In this document: positions 16,974 to 25,455 of the stretch, one piece after another | Numbering within the stretch: position 1 is the stretch's first letter | Layout: every line of letters begins with the position of its first letter | From: BRH-c25 sp012519325 | GTDB lineage: Bacteria; Bacillota; Clostridia; Lutisporales; Lutisporaceae | DNA length: 64,000 nucleotides | Assembly: GCA_050950645.1 (NCBI GenBank) | Contig: JBMNHZ010000016.1 | Location: 71,826-135,825, forward strand | Direction of reading: 5' to 3' | The notes under the pieces: generated by a model | The model's database searches: none | The model's input: the letters and a program-made list of their open reading frames with translations, nothing else | What the model was told of the DNA's origin: nothing | Program-made: the position numbers and the translations under genes

Positions 16974-17104
16974 TGCAAAAGCCTTAAACTCTTTCCCCGT
17001 GTCCCCAATTGCGTCGCAATATTTTTCTGTTGTGCTGCATATCTATCTTTTATATGATTGTATACTCATTATAACGGTATATTCGACATGTTTCAAAGTA
17101 AACA

Positions 17105-17728
17105 TTATATTCTCCTAAGGAGGAGTGCAGCTTCAAATATATTCTCGCTCCCAAGGATTCCTGAAGCCACTGCTATTCCATCAACTCCCGCAGCCTTAAC
17201 TGAAGCGGCGTTTTCTATACTTATTCCGCCAATACCTACTACAGGTATCTTTACCGCTTCCTTTATTGCCTTCAATTGGGTCAGTGTAACATGCTCGGTG
17301 TTACTTTTTGTTTTAGTCGGAAACAGCGCACCAACCCCCAGGTAGTCCGCTCCCTGTCTTTGAAATTCAAGTGCTTCCTCAATGCAATTGGCAGAGGCAC
17401 CTATAATTCTATCATTTCCCATAAGCTTTCTGGCAGCTGTTATGGGCAAATCCTCAGAACCCAGGTGCACTCCATCCGCATCCACAGCCAATGCTATATC
17501 AACCCTGTCGTTAATTATGAGAGGAATACCGTAACCTTTCAACAGCCCTTTAACTCTTAAAGCCAGGTTATAATAATCAAAAGCATTCATATTCTTTTCC
17601 CTAAGCTGCACTAAAGTCACTCCGCCCTTAATTGCATCCTCAATACAGCTAAGCAGTTCCTTCCCTTCAAGTACTTTTCTGTCGGTTATCAGATATAATG
17701 AATAGTTCACCTGTCCTTTAACCGGCAT
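17105..17728 (-). CDS. thiE: Thiamine-phosphate synthase
   Basis: Joins HMP-PP and thiazole phosphate to thiamine phosphate. A TIM barrel of ~207 residues with SLYLITDRKVL, VTLVQLREKNM, the DGVHLGSEDLP phosphate-binding region, GASANCIEEALE and the terminal VVGIGGISIENAASVKAAGVDGIAVASGI. The ATG at 17726-17728 has GAAGGT seven bases upstream; the first bases overlap the 3' end of thiM. It is the last gene of the riboswitch-controlled thi operon. Confidence 0.95.
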   Translation of the reverse strand: MPVKGQVNYSLYLITDRKVLEGKELLSCIEDAIKGGVTLVQLREKNMNAFDYYNLALRVKGLLKGYGIPLIINDRVDIALAVDADGVHLGSEDLPITAARKLMGNDRIIGASANCIEEALEFQRQGADYLGVGALFPTKTKSNTEHVTLTQLKAIKEAVKIPVVGIGGISIENAASVKAAGVDGIAVASGILGSENIFEAALLLRRI

Positions 17729-18554
17729 ATACCACACCTTCTCTCATAAATATATCCCTGTTCAGGTTATAGATATTGTCAAAAAGTCTTGTTTTAAACA
17801 TCCCTATGCCCTCATTCGGCATTAAGCATGCATTTGCAAGCTGTCCTGAAATTCCCATAACCATTATGCCTCCCACAGTCCCTTTCAAATAATCCTCTGC
17901 TACACTGCAGAATGTACCGGCAAGGGATGTAGCCATACACCCCGCTCCAGTGATTTTTGAAAGCATTTCATGTCCATTTTCTATTATATAAGCGGTACTT
18001 CCGTCTGAAATCAAATCCTTCCTGCCTGTAGCAGCAACAACACAATTCAAATCCTTCGCCAGGCCCCGAACTATCCCCATAGCATTGTCAATATCCAAAT
18101 TGGAGTCTACTCCGCAAGAACAACCGTCTTTGCCTGCCATATACATAATTTCCGAAATGTTCCCCCTGATTACATCAGGCTTGATATCTGAAAGCAGCTT
18201 ACGGCACATTTCTCTGCGAAAGGGAGTTACCCCTGCACCGACCGGATCAAAAATTACAGGAATCTTCATTTCCTTTGCTATTTTGCCGGCCAGAATCATT
18301 GATTTGAAATTATTGCTGTCCGGCGTCCCCATATTGAGCACCAATGACTTTGACATTGCCACCACCTCTTCAACCTCTGAGGGGTCCTTTGCCATTATTG
18401 GAGAGCCTCCTAATGCAAGTACGGCATTAGCACAATCATTCATAGTAACATAATTTGTTATATGATGAATTAAAGGCCTGCATTCTTTAATCCTTATCAG
18501 CAGTTCAGCTGCTTCCCTGATAACTTTCAATTCCTGCTTCACCTCATTATTCAT
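17718..18554 (-). CDS. thiM: Hydroxyethylthiazole kinase
   Basis: Salvage kinase that phosphorylates 4-methyl-5-hydroxyethylthiazole. Ribokinase-like fold, 278 residues, with PLIHHITNYVTMNDCANAVLALGGSPIMA, PVIFDPVGAGVTPFRRE, GNISEI and the ATP/anion-hole motif KITGAGCMATSLAGTF. Its start overlaps the stop of thiD by eight bases, implying translational coupling. With ThiW upstream it indicates uptake and salvage of thiazole. Confidence 0.95.
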   Translation of the reverse strand: MNNEVKQELKVIREAAELLIRIKECRPLIHHITNYVTMNDCANAVLALGGSPIMAKDPSEVEEVVAMSKSLVLNMGTPDSNNFKSMILAGKIAKEMKIPVIFDPVGAGVTPFRREMCRKLLSDIKPDVIRGNISEIMYMAGKDGCSCGVDSNLDIDNAMGIVRGLAKDLNCVVAATGRKDLISDGSTAYIIENGHEMLSKITGAGCMATSLAGTFCSVAEDYLKGTVGGIMVMGISGQLANACLMPNEGIGMFKTRLFDNIYNLNRDIFMREGVVYAG

Positions 18555-19353
18555 CCGGAATACCTGCTTTCTTGTATAATGTGTAAAAATGATTTGTAGG
18601 CCCTACACCCTTGCCTATGGACAAAGAGTTTTCTATTGCAATTGTAATATACTCCTTTGCCAATGCAACAGCTTCTGCGACAGAATACCCTTTTGCCAGA
18701 TTGGCGGCTATAGCTGCCGATAAAGTGCAGCCTGTTCCATGGGTATTCCTCGTATCAATCCTCTTGCTTTTCAGGCAGCTTATTTTACTACCGTCAAAAA
18801 GAATATCCGTTGCATCGTCATCCAGGTGGCCTCCCTTTAAAAGTACGTTACGGGGGCCCATTTCAAAAATCATTCTTGCTGTTTTTTCCATTTCTTCAAT
18901 ACTGCCGATTCTCATTCCGGTGAGTACTTCCGCTTCCGGAATATTTGGCGTAACTATTGTTGCCAGCGGCATCAGGCTTTTGATCAATGCTTCCTTTGCC
19001 GACTGCTGCAATAGATGATATCCGCTTTTGGAAACCATAACCGGATCCAGGACTATATTTGAAGGCTTATAGTAATTCAGCCCCGCCTCTATGGCATTTA
19101 TCGTGCCGATTTGTGAAACCATTCCTATCTTCAAACCATCAACCTTAATATCTTCAAATATTGCTTCTATTTGTTTCTCAATCAGTTCAACAGAGATATC
19201 CTGAACTGCCAGAACCCCCTGTGTATTCTGAGCGGTTACCGCAGTAATAACGCTCATTCCGTACACCCCGTGGGCGGAAAAGGTTTTTAAATCCGCCTGT
19301 ATGCCTGCACCGCCGCTGCTGTCTGAACCTGCTATTGTTAAAACATTTTTCAT
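18547..19353 (-). CDS. thiD: Hydroxymethylpyrimidine (phosphate) kinase
   Basis: Phosphorylates HMP and HMP-P to HMP-PP for thiamine synthesis. Ribokinase family, about 268 residues: LTIAGSDSSGGAGIQADLKTFSAHGVYGMSVITAVTAQNT at the N-terminus, LDPVMVSKSG, TPNIPEAEVLTG, and the C-terminal DTRNTHGTGCTLSAAIAA active-site loop. The ATG at 19351-19353 lies seven bases from AGGGGG. The second gene of the thi operon. Confidence 0.95.
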   Translation of the reverse strand: MKNVLTIAGSDSSGGAGIQADLKTFSAHGVYGMSVITAVTAQNTQGVLAVQDISVELIEKQIEAIFEDIKVDGLKIGMVSQIGTINAIEAGLNYYKPSNIVLDPVMVSKSGYHLLQQSAKEALIKSLMPLATIVTPNIPEAEVLTGMRIGSIEEMEKTARMIFEMGPRNVLLKGGHLDDDATDILFDGSKISCLKSKRIDTRNTHGTGCTLSAAIAANLAKGYSVAEAVALAKEYITIAIENSLSIGKGVGPTNHFYTLYKKAGIPDE

Positions 19354-19367
19354 ATCCATTCCCCCTG

Positions 19368-19859
19368 CTAAATGCCTGTTTTTTTCAGTGTACGGCTTCT
19401 TTCCATTAGCCCCAGAATTACATAGCCAATAATGCTTCCACCGATAGTGCTTATCAAAAAAGGTACAACGAAATAAAATGCCGCAACATCATTCCCCATA
19501 ATAAATTTTGCTATGGGAAAAGCCAGCAGACCTCCCAATATGCCTGTCCCGAATACCTCTCCTGCTACAGCAAATATCTTCCTGCCGAATTTCAAATACA
19601 TGATTCCGGCAATAAAAGCTCCTGCCATACTGCCGGGAAAAGCCATAAGCGAGCCTGTACCAAGCATATTCCTCAGCAGGGAAATCAGGAATGCATTGCC
19701 TACGCCATACCATGGGCCTAACATCACGGCAGACAGTACATTTATTGTATGCTGCACCGGAAAGCATTTGGCTGCTCCTACGGGTATGTAGACCAAATTG
19801 GCCGCTATTGTACCTATTGCCACAAGCAATGCTGAAAATGTAAGTTTTCTGGTTTGCAT
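19368..19859 (-). CDS. thiW: ThiW, thiazole-specific ECF transporter S component
   Basis: 163-residue membrane substrate-binding subunit predicted to bring thiazole precursors into the cell together with a shared ECF energizing module encoded elsewhere. Five to six hydrophobic helices are visible, with TFSALLVAIGTIAANLVYIPVGAAKCFPVQHTIN near the N-terminus, typical of ThiW. The start ATG (19857-19859) follows AAGGAGG by eight bases. It is the first gene after the TPP riboswitch. Confidence 0.92.
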   Translation of the reverse strand: MQTRKLTFSALLVAIGTIAANLVYIPVGAAKCFPVQHTINVLSAVMLGPWYGVGNAFLISLLRNMLGTGSLMAFPGSMAGAFIAGIMYLKFGRKIFAVAGEVFGTGILGGLLAFPIAKFIMGNDVAAFYFVVPFLISTIGGSIIGYVILGLMERSRTLKKTGI

Positions 19860-19941
19860 AAAAAAATCCTCCTTTACCGGCAGGGGGCTTCTCCCCCTTG
19901 CATCCTCCATTGTATAGGAAATTATAATTTCCTGTACGATG

Positions 19942-19976
19942 AAAAAGCATAAATCCCATTATAAGGATTTATGCTT
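19942..19976 (-). terminator. Riboswitch expression-platform terminator
   Basis: A 12-bp stem AAGCATAAATCC / GGATTTATGCTT with an 8-nt loop; on the minus strand it is followed by TTTTTC. It lies between the TPP aptamer and thiW and is the expected ligand-controlled terminator. Confidence 0.85.
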
Positions 19977-19994
19977 ATATACTATAAACATATT

Positions 19995-20082
19995 ACTTCC
20001 CTACGCTGGTATTATCCAGATCAGGTAAAGGGTCAGAGACTCAGGTTCTCTATCTCAGCCGGCCTTACCAGCCCCCCTAGTA
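19995..20082 (-). promoter_or_regulatory. TPP riboswitch (THI element)
   Basis: On the minus strand the aptamer shows the conserved THI pieces in order: GGGGGGCTGG, GGCCGGCTGAGA, a variable P3 arm, ACCCTTTACCTGATCTGG and the closing ACCAGCGTAGGGA. It precedes thiW-thiD-thiM-thiE and, with the downstream terminator, should switch the operon off when thiamine pyrophosphate is plentiful. Confidence 0.95.
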
Positions 20083-20139
20083 CTTAAGCTATTAAATTAC
20101 CATAATAGTAACACATGCTATTGGCCATTTCAAGTTTGA

Positions 20140-20664
20140 TTACATTCCCATGACCTTCGACAGCAGCTTCCGGTACAACATATCTCTGTTCTGAGTTGTG
20201 ACATAATGCAGTTCAACATTCTTATGCTCACGGACTGCTTTCAAAAAAGCCGTTTCTTTATTTTTCACTGCTGCAAGCACAGGTACATCCCCATCCAGTG
20301 CAGCAAGAACTCCGGAGCAGAAATCCGATGCCTTGCTCTCCATGAAGCCCAGCTCATCCATAAGCAGCAATCCCCCGGTTGGAGCCTGCAGCAGCTTCAT
20401 GCCCACAGTATTAAAAACTTCAATATTGACAGTTATTATTTTACCATTTTTGCAGACCCCTGCCAGGTTTTCATGAGTGTACTGTAAGCTTGCTGAATTA
20501 GCCGGATGAATATACACCTTACATTCTCCGTTTTGGTCCGGAGGCATTTTCTTTGTGATAAAACCGAATACAGGGCGGCGGTTATGCACAAGCAGCCTGT
20601 TTATCAATGTGCTTTTACCCGCCCCTCTTTCTCCGCAAATCAGAATATGCTGTGGTCTGTTCAT
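20140..20664 (-). CDS. THEP1-type nucleoside triphosphatase
   Basis: 174-residue P-loop NTPase of the NTPase_1/THEP1 family. It has Walker A GERGAGKST at residues 11-19 and a Walker B-like LLLMDELGFMESK near 100, shared with the family. The biological substrate of these proteins is unknown; they hydrolyse several NTPs in vitro. GGGAGG precedes the ATG. It is the last gene of the metal-chelate ABC operon, 12 bp after the binding-protein gene, suggesting a link to the imported ligand or to modification of a cofactor. Confidence 0.8.
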   Translation of the reverse strand: MNRPQHILICGERGAGKSTLINRLLVHNRRPVFGFITKKMPPDQNGECKVYIHPANSASLQYTHENLAGVCKNGKIITVNIEVFNTVGMKLLQAPTGGLLLMDELGFMESKASDFCSGVLAALDGDVPVLAAVKNKETAFLKAVREHKNVELHYVTTQNRDMLYRKLLSKVMGM

Positions 20665-20676
20665 ATTTCAGCCTCC

Positions 20677-21771
20677 CTATTTTCCTGTGGAATTGGCAAC
20701 CAACTTTTCATACTGCTCCATGGAAATACCGCAATGATAGAACAACTCGAAGTAGTTTTGAACCTCTTTGTATAAATCATATTTTGCCGTTTCCGGATAA
20801 AGCAGCTGTGACATCCATATCATCCCGAGGTAACGCTGCACTGAAGGAGGGAATCCCAGCCAGTTGTATGGACTGCTCGGCACCTCGTAATAGCGGCCTT
20901 CCTTAATTGCATTTATATTCTGCCATACAGGGTCTGTGCCTGCTGCCTCGTAAATACTGTTGGGTTCAAATATTATTACCTCCGGATTCCAATTCAATAT
21001 TTGCTCCATATCCACTTCATTGCCTGTGCCCTTTGAAGATGGATTGTCCACGACGGCTATGTTATTGGACAAAAGATCTATTACTTCCGAATGATATGAA
21101 TCTTTGGCAATTACATTCAGCCCTTTGTCACCCAGGCAGTAAAGCAGATTTACCTTATTTACGCTGCCTGCGATCTCCTGGGTACGCTTATAGGTTTGTT
21201 CACAGTATTCCGCCAGAACCTGAGCCTGTTCTTCCATATTAAGAAGCTTGCCGAGCATGCGGTACGCATCACCCATGGTTTCAGTCATAGTGGTTATATG
21301 CACAAAGGGGATTCCGGTCTGCTTTTGCAGTTCATCCAAATCCTCAACAATATTTTTCTTAGGTTCGCCTACATCAATAATCACCTGTGCACCGCTGGCC
21401 AGCAAGGTCTCAAGATTCAATTCACCTTTTCCTCCGTATAGCTGGCCCAATACCGGCAAATCATAATACTGTGTATCCAGAAATTCTTCCGCACTTTTAT
21501 CCCATGGTGTCGAAATTCCCACCAGCTTATCCGGTGCAAGCGCAAATACCACTATTTGTGCAAGAGGCCCTGAAATCGCTATTTTTGTGATATTTGCGGG
21601 AACCTCTACTTCCCTTCCCACCGAATCTGTGAAAACTACAGTAGAATTTTCACTCTTTTGAACGGCAGCTTCTGTTTCAGCCGGGGCTGATGCAGGCTCC
21701 GGTGCCTTACAGCCTGCAAGCATTGCAAGTATCATAACCAGGGTTAAAACTATCGCAATAATCCTTTTCAT
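20677..21771 (-). CDS. Metal-chelate ABC substrate-binding lipoprotein (BtuF/FecB fold)
   Basis: 364 residues. The lipoprotein signal has the lipobox LAGC (cysteine 21). The mature part is a class III periplasmic-binding fold starting VVFTDSVGREVEVP and ending in a helical domain with SSPYNWLGFPPSVQRYLGMIWMSQLLYP. This NW..PPS..R motif occurs in binding proteins for iron complexes, cobalamin or molybdate relatives; the ligand cannot be fixed from sequence. Its ATG overlaps the methyltransferase stop by four bases. Confidence 0.85.
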   Translation of the reverse strand: MKRIIAIVLTLVMILAMLAGCKAPEPASAPAETEAAVQKSENSTVVFTDSVGREVEVPANITKIAISGPLAQIVVFALAPDKLVGISTPWDKSAEEFLDTQYYDLPVLGQLYGGKGELNLETLLASGAQVIIDVGEPKKNIVEDLDELQKQTGIPFVHITTMTETMGDAYRMLGKLLNMEEQAQVLAEYCEQTYKRTQEIAGSVNKVNLLYCLGDKGLNVIAKDSYHSEVIDLLSNNIAVVDNPSSKGTGNEVDMEQILNWNPEVIIFEPNSIYEAAGTDPVWQNINAIKEGRYYEVPSSPYNWLGFPPSVQRYLGMIWMSQLLYPETAKYDLYKEVQNYFELFYHCGISMEQYEKLVANSTGK

Positions 21772-22529
21772 TCCTCATTCCTCCCCCAAATTATTTCTAT
21801 ATTATCCGGAATATCAGAAGTTTTCAAAACAATAATGCCCAGCTGCCTCAAAGCCGGCAGGTAATAGGGAAACCGGTCGGATTCGCGGTGGATCAGCCTG
21901 CCTGCAATATCCTCAGCTTTTATCTCCTGCGGGTAGTCGTCATTGCTGTACACTTGAAAGAATTCTACGGCATCTGCCATTGATCTGAAGGGTTGTCCCA
22001 TTTCCAAAACTAAGGTTTCGGATTTATGCGGTATCCTTAGTATATCGAGGCGCTCCAACGCTTCCTTAAAGGTATGCCGCACCAATGCTTTTTGTGATAA
22101 TGAAAACAAATGATTATTCCAGTTTCTCTTAATTATGATCACTGTGCCGCTGCACTGCTCTTTGGCTATACTTAATGCATCCTCCAAACTGGAAAATAAA
22201 CAGAATACCATGGCGTCATACGGCTTTATGGGTGGATTCGCTCTTATATCTCCCTCGACAATTCTAATATTATTGCAGTTAACGTGCTTCAGCCTGTTTC
22301 TCAGTTCATCCAATGCCTGTGAAGCAATATCCACAGCAGTAACATTTCTGCAGTATTTCGACAGCTCTATGCTAAGATAGCCCAGCCCGCATCCTGCATC
22401 GCATACATGGGCGTCAACCGACAGGTATTCGGACACCTTGTCGGCTATAGACTTGAAATATGCACCATTTTCCTCTACTGCATCCCTCATGAATTGTATC
22501 ATGCGCGAATCCCATTTAAACATAATCAA
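21768..22529 (-). CDS. Class I SAM-dependent methyltransferase in ABC operon
   Basis: 253 residues. A Rossmann methyltransferase core with motif I HVCDAGCGLGYLSIELSKY (~residues 37-55), the acidic NVTAVDIA after it, and IRIVEGDIRANPP. The C-terminal half is less familiar. It lies between the ATPase and binding-protein genes, overlapping both by four bases (ATGA), so it is made together with the transporter. A methylated metallophore or cofactor is a reasonable guess, but nothing in the sequence shows the substrate. Confidence 0.8.
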   Translation of the reverse strand: MIMFKWDSRMIQFMRDAVEENGAYFKSIADKVSEYLSVDAHVCDAGCGLGYLSIELSKYCRNVTAVDIASQALDELRNRLKHVNCNNIRIVEGDIRANPPIKPYDAMVFCLFSSLEDALSIAKEQCSGTVIIIKRNWNNHLFSLSQKALVRHTFKEALERLDILRIPHKSETLVLEMGQPFRSMADAVEFFQVYSNDDYPQEIKAEDIAGRLIHRESDRFPYYLPALRQLGIIVLKTSDIPDNIEIIWGRNEE

Positions 22530-23302
22530 CTCCGCCTTTCTCCGGAGGGCACGATTAACATGTCTCCGCCTACTTTAGCAATTTGCACCTCAACATTGTA
22601 CAATCTGCTGAGCAAATCCTTATTTATCACTTCCTGAGGTGTCCCATCCGCTATGATGCTGCCGTCAAAAAGTGCCAGTATATAATCCGAATAGGTCAGG
22701 GCATGCTGTGGATTGTGCATTGAAATCAAAACCGTATAGCCTTCTTTTGTCAGATTCTTTATCTGCTGCAATACCCTCAGTTGATTCCCAAAATCCAGGC
22801 TGGATGTCGGTTCATCCATCAGAATGATTCCCGCTTGCTGGGCTAAGGCACGTGCAATCAATACAAGCTGCTGCTCCCCGCCGCTCAATCTGGAAAAGCC
22901 TCTCTGGGCAAGGCCGGTAATATTCAACTGAGCAAGCGCCTTCCAGGCTTGCTCCATTTCCTTTTTCCCCGGTTTGGAATATGCCGAAAGCTGATGTGCA
23001 GTACCCATAAGCACCATATCCATCACAGAATAATTAAAGGATGGATAGTGGATTTGAGGTATATATGCCATTAAATGCGCCCGGCTCTTCGCAGAAAGCT
23101 TTTTAATATCATTACCTTCAATTCTTATAATTCCGCTGTATTCACCAATCAATCCCAGAATGCAGCGAAAAAGTGTACTCTTTCCTACGCCGTTGGGGCC
23201 GATTATGGAAATCAGCTTGCCTTTTCCCACATTAAAGGATATATCATTAAGCACCTTATGTGAGCCATAGCCAAAGCACAGCTTTTCCACTTCAATAATC
23301 AT
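22526..23302 (-). CDS. FecE/BtuD-type ABC transporter ATPase
   Basis: 258-residue nucleotide-binding subunit. Walker A is GPNGVGKST (~37-45), the Q-loop PQIHYPSFNY, the signature LSGGEQQLVLIARAL, Walker B GIILMDEPTSSLD and the switch histidine in ISMHNP. It powers the FecCD permease encoded immediately upstream, whose stop it overlaps by four bases. Confidence 0.92.
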   Translation of the reverse strand: MIIEVEKLCFGYGSHKVLNDISFNVGKGKLISIIGPNGVGKSTLFRCILGLIGEYSGIIRIEGNDIKKLSAKSRAHLMAYIPQIHYPSFNYSVMDMVLMGTAHQLSAYSKPGKKEMEQAWKALAQLNITGLAQRGFSRLSGGEQQLVLIARALAQQAGIILMDEPTSSLDFGNQLRVLQQIKNLTKEGYTVLISMHNPQHALTYSDYILALFDGSIIADGTPQEVINKDLLSRLYNVEVQIAKVGGDMLIVPSGERRS

Positions 23303-24309
23303 AAGACCCTCTCCCTTCTGAAAATCAGACGAATGAAGAAGGGGGCACCTATAAATGCAGTAAGGATTCCTATGGGAATTTCCGTTGCCAGCAAATTACG
23401 TGAAATGTTATCCACCAGCAGCATAAAGGTTGCACCGAAAACCATACTGGCCGGCAGCAGATATGTATAGTCATTCCCTGTCATCCTGCGACATAAATGA
23501 GGTATTACCAGGCCTACCCATCCGATTGTCCCGCTGACTGAGACACTGGCAGCTGTTATCAGCGTGGAAGAAATAATTACAATAAGCCGCAGCATATTGG
23601 CATTGATACCCATTGCGTTGGATTCCTCATCACTGAGTGTAAGTATATTTATGCGCCATCTCATAACAAATAGCGGAATCATACCTATAGCCATAGGGAT
23701 TAATGCAAAAACTACTTCATTGTTTTTAGCACCAGAAAGGCTTCCCATTAACCAATACGTAATAGCCGGCAGTTGATTATTCGGGTCAGCCACAAGCTTG
23801 ATAAATGATGTACCGGCCGTAAAAAGAGAGCTTATCATGATACCTGCAAGAATCATGTTCATTACACTCTTTCCCGGTGCATACCTTCCTATAAGATATA
23901 CAAGAAATACCGAAACCAGGCTAAAGAAAAAAGCTGATACAATAATCATTCTGCTTGAGTTTCCCAACAAAATCGCCAGCGCAGCTCCAAATGCCGCACC
24001 GGAGGTAGCTCCCAGGAAGTCCGGTGATGCCATGGGGTTTTGAAACACTCCCTGATATGATGCCCCTGCCACCGACAGGCAGCATCCTACAAGACATGCC
24101 AGGACAATTCTCGGCAGCCTTATATTTATCACTACCGCTTCCATTTCCGCTGTCCAGGTCTGCTCAAGGGGAATAACCCGGTTAACAAGTATTCTCAGCA
24201 ATTCGTGCAGGCTCACATTATATCTTCCAAAACAAAAGGATAAAATAAATACGATTATAAGCAGAAGCACAAGGTAAATGACTATTCTGTGCTTTTCTCC
24301 ATTCTCCAT
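23299..24309 (-). CDS. FecCD-family ABC transporter permease
   Basis: About 336 residues with nine to ten membrane helices. FecCD features: LPRIVLACLVGCCLSVAGASYQGVFQNPMASPDFLGATSGAAFGA and GTIGWVGLVIPHLCRRMTGNDYTYLLPAS, the latter including the coupling region. The start ATG at 24307-24309 has AAAGGA nine bases upstream; the open frame reaches 96 nt further without a ribosome site. First gene of the five-gene metal-chelate operon, behind an operator-like promoter. Confidence 0.92.
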   Translation of the reverse strand: MENGEKHRIVIYLVLLLIIVFILSFCFGRYNVSLHELLRILVNRVIPLEQTWTAEMEAVVINIRLPRIVLACLVGCCLSVAGASYQGVFQNPMASPDFLGATSGAAFGAALAILLGNSSRMIIVSAFFFSLVSVFLVYLIGRYAPGKSVMNMILAGIMISSLFTAGTSFIKLVADPNNQLPAITYWLMGSLSGAKNNEVVFALIPMAIGMIPLFVMRWRINILTLSDEESNAMGINANMLRLIVIISSTLITAASVSVSGTIGWVGLVIPHLCRRMTGNDYTYLLPASMVFGATFMLLVDNISRNLLATEIPIGILTAFIGAPFFIRLIFRRERVL

Positions 24310-24344
24310 ATGGGTTTTCCTTTCAAAATACGCTATAAAAAATA

Positions 24345-24395
24345 ATTTCTCCGTTATACTAAAGATAGTATAACGGAGAAATCTACATTTGTCAA
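24345..24395 (-). promoter_or_regulatory. Promoter with 16-bp perfect dyad over the -10
   Basis: Minus-strand TTGACA (24390-24395) and TATACT (24367-24372) are 17 bp apart. A perfect inverted repeat, ATTTCTCCGTTATACT / AGTATAACGGAGAAAT with a 6-base loop (24345-24382), covers the -10 and the start site. It can be a repressor operator. As RNA its distal arm is followed by TTATTTTTTATA, so an attenuator-like role is also possible, though the start site would remove part of the stem. Confidence 0.65.
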
Positions 24396-24419
24396 ATAAA
24401 AGCATATCAAGAAGATTTT

Positions 24420-25363
24420 CTATAAGCCATCAGCATTTTTTCTGAATTTATCCGCCTCCTCAGACAGCTTGTAATCCGATTTCTCCAGTATTTCCATGTA
24501 TCCGCCCAGAAGTTTCATCAGCTCGCTGTCTGAATTATTTTTTACAGCTTTGATATATACTTCTTTTGCCTCGGAATCCATCTCCTTTGTATCATAGCTG
24601 AAAAGCGGAGTATTGTTCAATCCGTACAGCATGAATGTAATGTATTTTTTCTGCAGCTTCTTTATGCTTTCTACCTTGTCGGAGCCGCTGTGCTTTCTGA
24701 TAAAGCCTTCCTGGGCCAATGCCCTCTCCACCACTTCATCCCAACCTATTACAAGAGCCGCATCCTTTGCAGGAACTTTATTACTTTCCACTGCCATAAT
24801 ATCAATATAATCCTTCACGTCATCCCCTGCATATGGACTGAATTTCTTTAGAAACTCATAGTTTATTATGGGAAAAAACATCCCTTCCGCTGTTTCCGCC
24901 TTATAGCCCATAGCCTTTGTTTCCTCAATAAGGCTTTTAACTTCGGCATTCTGAATACTGTCAAGCTTGCTCAGATCAAATTCCGGTTTGTACGCATTGA
25001 ACAAGGTTCTTGTACGGCTGTACTGTAATATTTCTCCTCCAGCTCCTGCAAATTGTTTTTCAATGCTTTTTCAAGTTCATCAAGCATTTTGGACGCATTT
25101 TCCCTGGAAACCTCAGCAATATTCTTATCCATAAACTCAATTATTGCATCAGGCCCGGGATTTCCCTCCAATAATGCCGTGAACTCAGGCATTATCTTGT
25201 CTTGATTGCTTTCCTCCACAGCAGGAGGATTATTATTTTCAGCTTTGCTGCCTGTATTATCCTCTGCAGGTGCTGTGCACCCTGTCAGCAATCCTGCGCC
25301 CACAAGTACAATGATGGACATTCCTATTGAAAGAGATTTTAAAAAAGCTTTCTTGTCAGGCAT
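24420..25363 (-). pseudogene. Lipoprotein of unknown function, frameshifted
   Basis: The first frame starts with a lipoprotein signal (IIVLVGAGLLTGC) and a Ser/Asn-rich linker, then a helical domain to EELEEKYYS near 25025. From there the homologous-looking sequence continues in another frame (LFNAYKPEFDLSKLDSIQ...) to the stop at 24420. Joined, they make one lipoprotein of ~315 residues. The break near 25005-25030 is not in a homopolymer. The ATG at 25361-25363 is assigned from the signal peptide; AGGAG lies rather far (14 bases) upstream. I do not recognise the family. Confidence 0.7.
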
Positions 25364-25455
25364 TTCGATTATTACAACTCCTCCCGGATGACTAAAAAGA
25401 CACCGCATATTTTATATATGTTTATGACGCAGCATCCTTATGAAAAGTTCCCGGG

